A DNA stretch of 42,527 nucleotides from Paracoccaceae bacterium (GTDB lineage Bacteria > Pseudomonadota > Alphaproteobacteria > Rhodobacterales > Rhodobacteraceae): positions 1 through 42,527 of the forward strand of contig JAFMKS010000015.1 of NCBI GenBank assembly GCA_017852835.1, in the 5' to 3' direction. This document shows positions 36,841 through 42,527 of the stretch, piece by piece. How positions within the stretch are numbered: the stretch's first letter is position 1; each line of letters opens with the position of its first letter. Under the pieces are notes generated by a model. That model had not been told where the DNA came from and did no database searches. It saw nothing but the letters and a program-made list of their open reading frames with translations. The position numbers were made by a program, and so were the translations under genes.

Positions 36841-38096
36841 GCGCGGTAAACCTCTTGTCCGCCAACAAACGTGCGTAGAACTTTGCCCTGTAAACGGGCC
36901 TCATCAAATGGCGTATTCTTTGATTTTGAGTGTAGGTCATCGCGGTTTAAAACATAGGGCACATCTGCATCGAACAGCATCAAATCAGCAGGGGCACCGA
37001 TGTCCAGGCGGCCCGAATTCAAACCCAATCGCTTGGCTGGATTAAAGGATGCTGCCCTGAAAATTTGGTTCAAAGACAAATGCCCTGAATGATACAGGCG
37101 CAGCACCGCAGGTAAAAACGTTTCTAGGCCAACTGCACCAGATGCCGCTGCCTCAAACGGAAGGCGTTTGCTTTCTTCGTCTTGGGGGGTGTGCTGCGAA
37201 GAAATAATGTCAATCAACCCCGCTGAAACAGCCTCCACCATCGCGATGCGATCATCTTCGCTGCGCAGTGGCGGTGTCATTTTGAAAAAGCTGCGGTAAT
37301 CCGCAATGTCAAATTCATTTAAGGTCAGGTGATGAATTGATGTTCCCGCGGTGATGTTCAGGCCGTTCTTTTTGGCGCGCTCTAGCGCGGGCAATGCGCG
37401 CGCTGTGGTGATTTGATCCGCGTGATAGGCGGCACCTGTCATTTCAATCATCGAAATGTCACGGTCCAATCCCATACGTTCGGCCATGGGTGACACATGG
37501 GGTAATCCGCGCAGGGATGCAAACTTGCCACTGGTTGCAACGCCGCCATCTGACAGGATGGGTTCCTGTGGGTGCGCAATGATCAATGCGCCCAAGGATT
37601 TGGCATAAACCATTGCACGGGCCAACACTTTGGTATTTTGCACGACGCGATAGCCATCAGAAAATGCAACCGCGCCCGCATCCTGCAAAAATCCGATTTC
37701 GGTCATTTCACGACCTGCGCGTCCCTTGGTCAGGGCCGCGATGTGTAACACATTCACGGGCGCAACCTCGGCTGCGCGGCGGCGAATGAACTCTAACGCT
37801 TCAGGGGTATCAATTGCTGGGTCCGTATCGGGGCGGGTGACAATTGTCGTTACGCCCCCTGCTGCCGCGGCCGCACCTGCGGTTTTATAGCTTTCTTTAT
37901 GACGCTCACCAGGTTCGCAAACCTTAACGCCGATATCCACGATGCCAGGCGCAAGGTATTTGCCAGAACATTCAATCACGGTTTCTGCTTTACCTGATGG
38001 ATCAACGATTTTGCCGTCGCGAACCATCAGATCACGCGTTGTCACGTCATCAGCCGTGGGATCGATGATTTGGGCGTTTTTGAATAGAATACTCAT
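36837..38096 (-). CDS. pyrC: dihydroorotase-like protein PyrC', probably non-catalytic
   Basis: A 419-residue type I dihydroorotase homologue, next to and overlapping pyrB. The overall fold is kept ([16 protein letters not shown] near 81-96; KMTPPLR near 272-278). The metal-binding motif, normally Asp-x-His-x-His, reads Asp54-Ile-Gly56-Val-Lys58 ([11 protein letters not shown]), so both His are absent. The late catalytic DHAPH-like motif reads QHTPQ at 301-305, so the Asp is lost as well. Such proteins are known in Pseudomonas as PyrC', a structural partner that stabilises aspartate transcarbamoylase while a separate gene makes active dihydroorotase. The product is expected in the cytoplasm bound to PyrB. 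It overlaps plsY downstream and pyrB upstream, each by ATGA. Confidence 0.87.
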   Translation of the reverse strand: MSILFKNAQIIDPTADDVTTRDLMVRDGKIVDPSGKAETVIECSGKYLAPGIVDIGVKVCEPGERHKESYKTAGAAAAAGGVTTIVTRPDTDPAIDTPEALEFIRRRAAEVAPVNVLHIAALTKGRAGREMTEIGFLQDAGAVAFSDGYRVVQNTKVLARAMVYAKSLGALIIAHPQEPILSDGGVATSGKFASLRGLPHVSPMAERMGLDRDISMIEMTGAAYHADQITTARALPALERAKKNGLNITAGTSIHHLTLNEFDIADYRSFFKMTPPLRSEDDRIAMVEAVSAGLIDIISSQHTPQDEESKRLPFEAAASGAVGLETFLPAVLRLYHSGHLSLNQIFRAASFNPAKRLGLNSGRLDIGAPADLMLFDADVPYVLNRDDLHSKSKNTPFDEARLQGKVLRTFVGGQEVYRA

Positions 38097-39040
38097 ACCA
38101 TGACGCCCCTTTGATTTTTCATATTACGCGCCAACAGGTGCATTGCAGCCATACGCACGGCCACGCCCATTTCGACCTGCTCTTGAATAACTGAACGGTT
38201 GATGTCGTCGGCAATTTCGCCGTCGATTTCGACACCACGGTTCATTGGGCCCGGGTGCATCACGATTGCATCGGATTTTGCAAAATCCAGTTTCGCGCGA
38301 TCCAGCCCATAGCGGTGATAATATTCCCGTTCAGATGGGATAAATCCACCATCCATGCGTTCTTTTTGCAGGCGTAGCATCATCACGACATCAACGTCCT
38401 GCAGGCCCTCTTCCATGTCGTGGTAAACCTCGACACCCAATTCGGCCACATCAGGCGGCATCAGCGTTGCTGGCCCAACCAGCCGCACACGGTTTTCCAT
38501 TTTCCCTAATAGGATCAAATTTGAACGCGCGACACGCGAATGGACGATGTCGCCACAAATCGCGATATTCAGACGATGCAGACGTCCCTTGGCCCGCATG
38601 ATCGTCAGCGCATCCAACAGGGCCTGAGTGGGGTGTTCGTGTCGCCCATCACCTGCATTCAATACTGCGCAGTTCACCTTTTGCGCCAGAAGATCAACCG
38701 CCCCAGATTGGGGGTGGCGCACGACCAACAAATCGGGATGCATGGCATTTAATGTAAGTGCCGTATCAATTAGGGTTTCGCCCTTTTTGATCGAACTGGC
38801 TTGCATGGCCATATTCATCACAACCGCGCCCAGCCGTTTACCAGCCAATTCAAAACTGGCCTGCGTGCGGGTTGAGTTTTCAAAAAACATGTTGATTTGC
38901 GTTAATCCAGCAAGCGAGGGGTCAAGCCGCACGGCTTTGCGGTTTTGCTCTACATAGGCGTTGGCAAGATCCAATATCTCTGTGATGGCCTCTGGTCTTA
39001 GCGGCTCAATCCCCAAGAGGTGTTGACTGGTAAAGCTCAT
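38093..39040 (-). CDS. pyrB: aspartate carbamoyltransferase catalytic subunit
   Basis: Condenses carbamoyl phosphate and aspartate, the first committed pyrimidine step. The 315-residue product has [20 protein letters not shown] with the carbamoyl-phosphate STRT motif near 54-57, [12 protein letters not shown] near 137-148 and [12 protein letters not shown] near 270-281. The ATG at 39040 ([10 protein letters not shown]) has GAGGG 8 bp upstream; an in-frame codon at 39094 would add a tail that relatives lack. No pyrI regulatory subunit is near, which fits the PyrB-PyrC' class of enzyme. It overlaps pyrC' by ATGA. Confidence 0.95.
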   Translation of the reverse strand: MSFTSQHLLGIEPLRPEAITEILDLANAYVEQNRKAVRLDPSLAGLTQINMFFENSTRTQASFELAGKRLGAVVMNMAMQASSIKKGETLIDTALTLNAMHPDLLVVRHPQSGAVDLLAQKVNCAVLNAGDGRHEHPTQALLDALTIMRAKGRLHRLNIAICGDIVHSRVARSNLILLGKMENRVRLVGPATLMPPDVAELGVEVYHDMEEGLQDVDVVMMLRLQKERMDGGFIPSEREYYHRYGLDRAKLDFAKSDAIVMHPGPMNRGVEIDGEIADDINRSVIQEQVEMGVAVRMAAMHLLARNMKNQRGVMV

Positions 39041-39136
39041 GTTTGCCCTCACATTTGGTAGTTGGGACTTACACATAAGCGCGATTTGGCACAAGGGGTG
39101 CTTTTCCTTTCGATATGGCCAAGCTAGTTTAACATC

Positions 39137-39913
39137 ATGGAATCGCAGTTGGATTGGCGTCAGGCCAAGGCATTACTTGAATGGCAAATTGAACTGGGCG
39201 CGACCGAGGCGATCTTGGACGCGCCCGTGAATAGGTTTGAATTGACCGATAAAGCCCCCGCCAAGGAGCCAACCAAAGCGCAAAAACAAACACCTGCCCC
39301 ACGCGTCGAAGAGGTTGATCCCGTTGCGGTTGCCGAAATGGCAGCGGCTGGGGCGCAGGATTTGGCCGCTTTGAAACAGGCCATGGCGCAGTTTGAACAT
39401 TGTCAGTTGAAACGCGGTGCACGACAAATGGTCTTTGCTGACGGAAACCCAGATGCCAAAATCATGATTGTAGGGGAAGGCCCAGGTCGTGACGAGGATA
39501 TGGAGGGGCGTCCATTTGTTGGTCGTGCTGGACAATTGTTGGATCGGATGTTTGCAGCGATTGGATTGTCACGTTCGTCCGATGATGCAGATGCCAGTAT
39601 TTATATCACCAATGTTGTGCCGTGGCGTCCGCCTCAGAACCGTGATCCAAGCCCGATTGAAATTGACATGATGCTTCCGTTTTTGCGGCGGCATATTGCA
39701 CTGGCCAAGCCTGAAATCATTGTCGCGATGGGGAATATATCCTGTCAGGCATTATTGAGAAAACGAGGTGTTACCAAACTTCGCGGACAATGGGCAACAG
39801 GATGTGGTGTTGACGTAATGCCGATGTTCCACCCCGCATATTTGTTACGCAATCCTTTGGCCAAACGCGAAGCATGGCAGGATTTGCAAGCCGTTCAAGA
39901 GAGGATCAGATAA
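39137..39913 (+). CDS. family 4-like uracil-DNA glycosylase
   Basis: A 258-residue UDG-superfamily protein that would excise uracil from DNA. The N-terminal 80 residues are a low-complexity extension rich in Ala, Lys and Pro. The core has [20 protein letters not shown] near 114-133 (motif A), [15 protein letters not shown] near 157-171 and the motif [11 protein letters not shown] near 230-239. Family 4 enzymes bind a 4Fe-4S cluster through four Cys. Here one N-terminal Cys is kept (Cys89), its CxxC partner position is Phe86, and the third expected Cys position reads Met179, so the cluster may be absent. Start ATG at 39137. MoaB follows 4 bp after the stop. Confidence 0.88.
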   Translation: MESQLDWRQAKALLEWQIELGATEAILDAPVNRFELTDKAPAKEPTKAQKQTPAPRVEEVDPVAVAEMAAAGAQDLAALKQAMAQFEHCQLKRGARQMVFADGNPDAKIMIVGEGPGRDEDMEGRPFVGRAGQLLDRMFAAIGLSRSSDDADASIYITNVVPWRPPQNRDPSPIEIDMMLPFLRRHIALAKPEIIVAMGNISCQALLRKRGVTKLRGQWATGCGVDVMPMFHPAYLLRNPLAKREAWQDLQAVQERIR

Positions 39914-39917
39914 ACCC

Positions 39918-40460
39918 GTGTCACGAATTGATGAAAGCAAAGAATTCATTGCAACGCGCATCGCCGTTTTAACCGTGTCAGATACGCGGCAATTGGATGA
40001 GGATAAATCTGGTCAAACCTTGGTGGATCGTCTGGAACGCGCTGGGCACGCATTGGTTGACCGCAAAATCATCGCGGATGAACGCGATCAAATTGCGGAC
40101 CAACTGCGCACTTGGATCGCCGATCCAAATATTGATGTGGTGATTTCCACGGGTGGTACGGGTCTGACGGGGCGTGATGTGACCGTTGAGGCACACCGCG
40201 ATGTGTACGAAAAAGAGATTGACGCATTCGGAACAGTGTTCACCATCGTGAGTATGCAAAAAATTGGCACCTCGGCCATTCAATCGCGCGCAACTGCAGG
40301 CGTGGCAGGGGGGACATATTTATTTGCGCTACCGGGATCACCTGGTGCCTGTCGTGATGCGTGGGACGAAATTTTGGAAAAGCAATTAGATTTTCGCCAT
40401 CGCCCCTGCAACTTTGTCGAAATAATGCCGCGGCTGGATGAACATTTGCGACGGAAGTAA
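39918..40460 (+). CDS. moaB: molybdenum cofactor biosynthesis protein MoaB
   Basis: A 180-residue MoCF-domain protein that adenylates molybdopterin or helps insert molybdenum. IAVLTVSDTRQLDEDKSGQT is near residues 15-34, the ligand loop VVISTGGTGLTGRDVT near 74-89 and FALPGSPGACRDAW near 136-149. The start is GTG at 39918, 4 bp after the glycosylase stop, so the two are one unit; no functional link is obvious. Confidence 0.92.
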   Translation: MSRIDESKEFIATRIAVLTVSDTRQLDEDKSGQTLVDRLERAGHALVDRKIIADERDQIADQLRTWIADPNIDVVISTGGTGLTGRDVTVEAHRDVYEKEIDAFGTVFTIVSMQKIGTSAIQSRATAGVAGGTYLFALPGSPGACRDAWDEILEKQLDFRHRPCNFVEIMPRLDEHLRRK

Positions 40461-40555
40461 ATTTTGGAACGTTCAATATTTGTGTGCATGTGACAAACTG
40501 ATCTTTTCACCTATTTCATGCGTATAAACTACGATTACACTAAAGGACTAAATCT

Positions 40556-42013
40556 ATGCGTTTTCTTCGTCAGGCTTTAATCGGGCTGGTCCTGATGTCC
40601 ATGGCTTTGGGTCTTTTGGGATATGCAGGGTATCAGGGGTATGAAACCTATAAAGAGGTCCAATCGCGTGAGGCGCGGGTTCCCCAAGCCCGCGAACGTG
40701 TGTTTACCGTTAACGTGCGGGCCGCAGAGCCGCAAACCATCACACCGTATTTAACCGTATTTGGTGAGGTTCAAAGCCGTCGCACATTGGATCTTCGCAT
40801 GGCGGCAGGTGGCCAGATTGTTGAGATTTCGCCAAACTTTGCAGAAGGTGGGGTCGTGGAGCAGGGCGAAATTTTGATACGCCTTGATGATGCTGATGCG
40901 CAATCCGCGCTTTTGCGTACCGAATCTGATTTAAGCGATGCGAAATTGGAAATCGTCGAGGCCGAACGTGCGATTGCATTGGCCAAAGATGAGTTGGCTG
41001 CTGCGGTCGAGCAAGAAGCCCTTCGTAGTGCCGCGCTGTTGCGTCAACAAGATTTGCAGCAACGGGGTGTGGGCACCACTGCCTCGGTCGAGGCGGCAGA
41101 GCTTGCCCTATCCTCAGCAAAACAATCTGTTCTGTCGCGTCGCAGTGGTTTGGACCAATCAAACGCTCGTTTCAATCAGGCAAAAACGCGTCTGGCCCGT
41201 GCCGAATTGGCGAACAATGATGCGCTGCGCCATCTGAATGACACGGTGATGCGTGCGGAATTTGCCGGTGTCCTAAGCGGTGTCAGTTTGGTCCAAGGCG
41301 GTTTGATCAGCGCGAATGAGCGTGTTGGTCAGTTGATTGACCCAAGCGCGCTTGAGGTCGCATTTCGTGTATCCACCCAACAGTATGCGCGCCTGCTGAA
41401 CGACGATGGGACTTTGATTGCAGCGCCTGCTGATGTGTCCTTGGATGCGATTGGTGGATCTGTGACATCCAAGGCCGTGCTGTCGCGCGACAGCGGATCG
41501 GTGGCAGATGGTCAAACAGGACGTGTTTTATTTGCGAAATTGGATAATGCGATTGGCCTGAAACCCGGTGATTTCGTATCGGTGAAAGTCGAAGAACCAG
41601 CATTGCGTTTCGTTGTTGAACTCCCCGCGACGGCGTTGAATGCACAGAACGAAGTGCTGGCCGTGGGCGAAGGCGACCGGCTTGAAACAATCAACGTGGC
41701 CCTGGTGCGACGTCAGGGAAATAACGTTTTGGTGCGATCACGCGATTTGCCGGGGCGGGATATTGTCACGCAACAAACGCCCCTGTTGGGCAAAGGCATC
41801 AAGGTCAAAGTCCTGCGCGAAGGTGGTTCGATGGAACCCGAGGCGCCCAAAATGGTGAAACTGACCAAGGAAAAACAAGAAGAACTGATCAAGCGGGTCG
41901 AGGGCAATCAATGGATCCCCGCAAAACCAAAGGAACGCTTATTAAAACAACTGCGCAGCGGCGAAATCAAAGCGGAAACATTGAAACGACTTGAGAGCAG
42001 AGGAGGCGGCTGA
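40556..42013 (+). CDS. RND efflux periplasmic adaptor (membrane fusion protein)
   Basis: A 485-residue adaptor of the HlyD/AcrA class. An N-terminal hydrophobic helix (about residues 8-28) anchors it to the inner membrane. Then come a lipoyl-like half (RTLDLRMAAGGQIVEISPNF and QGEILIRLDDADAQ), a long alpha-helical hairpin with heavy Ala, Glu and Gln content (about 120-210), and the second half LNDTVMRAEFAGVLSGV. The C-terminal beta-barrel leads to a Lys-rich tail (about 430-485) not usual in the family. It links an RND pump to an outer-membrane channel; the substrate is unknown. The stop overlaps the next gene as TGATG. Confidence 0.88.
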   Translation: MRFLRQALIGLVLMSMALGLLGYAGYQGYETYKEVQSREARVPQARERVFTVNVRAAEPQTITPYLTVFGEVQSRRTLDLRMAAGGQIVEISPNFAEGGVVEQGEILIRLDDADAQSALLRTESDLSDAKLEIVEAERAIALAKDELAAAVEQEALRSAALLRQQDLQQRGVGTTASVEAAELALSSAKQSVLSRRSGLDQSNARFNQAKTRLARAELANNDALRHLNDTVMRAEFAGVLSGVSLVQGGLISANERVGQLIDPSALEVAFRVSTQQYARLLNDDGTLIAAPADVSLDAIGGSVTSKAVLSRDSGSVADGQTGRVLFAKLDNAIGLKPGDFVSVKVEEPALRFVVELPATALNAQNEVLAVGEGDRLETINVALVRRQGNNVLVRSRDLPGRDIVTQQTPLLGKGIKVKVLREGGSMEPEAPKMVKLTKEKQEELIKRVEGNQWIPAKPKERLLKQLRSGEIKAETLKRLESRGGG

Positions 42014-42527
42014 TGGTACGCGATCTTCCCGACAGTGCAGGCGGCATCCTCTCTTATTTCACGCGCCACAAAACGCTTGCGAACCTATTGTTGGTTGTCC
42101 TGCTTATGGCAGGTGCCGTGGCGCTTCCAAAAATGCGGGCGCAGTTTTTCCCAGATGTGGTTGTTGACTCGATCAGTATCTCGGTTGCGTGGAATGGCGC
42201 AGGTGCAGAGGACGTGGATCAAGGCATCGTAAAGGTTTTGGAACCTGCCTTATTGGCGGTCGAAGGTGTGTCCAGTGTCAGTAGTCGATCAACCGAAGGG
42301 CGCGCGCGCATTTCGTTAGAGTTTGATCCCGACTGGGATATGTCCCGCGCAAATGCGGATGTTGAAACGGCACTTGATGGCATCTCAACATTGCCAGACG
42401 ACGCGGAAGACCCCGTAATTTTGCGCGGCAGTTGGAGCGATCGCGTTACCGAAGTCGTGATTTCAGGCCCCATTGGTGTGACGCAATTGGGCCTGATCGC
42501 AGATGAATTTGCACTGCGATTGTTCAA
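42013..42527 (+). CDS. RND efflux transporter permease, 5' part
   Basis: The frame is open to the window end, so only the first 171 residues of a roughly 1,000-1,050-residue pump are seen. After SYFTRHKTLANLLLVVLLMA (first membrane helix) and LPKMRAQFFPDVVVDSISIS, the porter-domain start continues as WNGAGAEDVDQGIVKVLEPA and VSSVSSRSTEGRARISLEFD, typical of AcrB/HAE1-like permeases. No stop interrupts the frame. Translation is coupled to the adaptor (TGATG), as in mex-type operons. The substrate is unknown. Confidence 0.9.
   Translation, partial: MVRDLPDSAGGILSYFTRHKTLANLLLVVLLMAGAVALPKMRAQFFPDVVVDSISISVAWNGAGAEDVDQGIVKVLEPALLAVEGVSSVSSRSTEGRARISLEFDPDWDMSRANADVETALDGISTLPDDAEDPVILRGSWSDRVTEVVISGPIGVTQLGLIADEFALRLF

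Overview
The window looks like chromosomal DNA of an alphaproteobacterium of the Rhodobacterales (Roseobacter group). This rests on the gene families and their order: accD-folC, glnK-amtB, an overlapping pyrB-pyrC'-plsY operon, molybdopterin-binding protein/sfsA/map, an MlaA-MlaC pair beside a type I secretion locus, an MbfA-type ferritin/VIT1 iron transporter, and a DUF6478-like gene. Base composition is moderate, lower in GC than many cultured roseobacters. I see no rRNA, tRNA, CRISPR array, insertion sequence or prophage. A genus cannot be assigned from sequence alone.

Layout. 1-6.2 kb: 3' end of mbfA, an AEC-family permease, S-formylglutathione hydrolase, a stub of the transhydrogenase gene sthA, an ornithine-cyclodeaminase-like gene overlapping an alpha/beta hydrolase, and a convergent MFS transporter. 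6.5-10.6 kb: zapE, a LysM gene with an internal stop, folC and accD. 10.8-16.8 kb: CPBP protease, lipoprotein, a frameshifted DUF6478-like gene, a small gene with an internal stop, the large 2,4-dienoyl-CoA-reductase-type enzyme and a doubly broken LysR regulator. 16.6-23.5 kb: OmpA-family protein, AhpD-like enzyme, GNAT enzyme, CinA-like protein, sfsA, map, rsmD, an FAD reductase and a divergent peroxiredoxin. 23.5-27.7 kb: FemAB/GNAT-like protein, GDPD, RidA and the wreck of a type I secretion operon. 27.9-33.3 kb: mlaA, mlaC, a class A penicillin-binding protein and glnK-amtB. 33.4-42.5 kb: H-type lectin, prs, an isomerase-hydrolase pair, pyrB-pyrC'-plsY, a uracil-DNA glycosylase, moaB and an RND efflux operon cut by the window end.

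Most intact genes are housekeeping: folate, fatty-acid and pyrimidine synthesis, PRPP, phospholipid and peptidoglycan assembly, ammonium uptake, outer-membrane lipid transport and redox defence. The packing is tight. Several operons overlap by ATGA or TAATG, and five convergent pairs overlap at their 3' ends.

The main unusual property is a high density of broken genes in an otherwise ordinary backbone. They are a truncated sthA, a LysM gene and a small gene each with one in-frame TAA, a DUF6478-like gene with one frameshift, a LysR gene with a TAA plus a frameshift, and a type I secretion operon in which two internal deletions have joined pieces of the ABC exporter and its adaptor into one chimeric reading frame. 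All three internal TAA codons are followed by AC, as if CAA-AC (Gln-Thr) had become TAA-AC. The dihydroorotase-like gene beside pyrB lacks its metal-binding residues and is probably the non-catalytic PyrC' type. I found no convincing new defence, recombination or RNA system.
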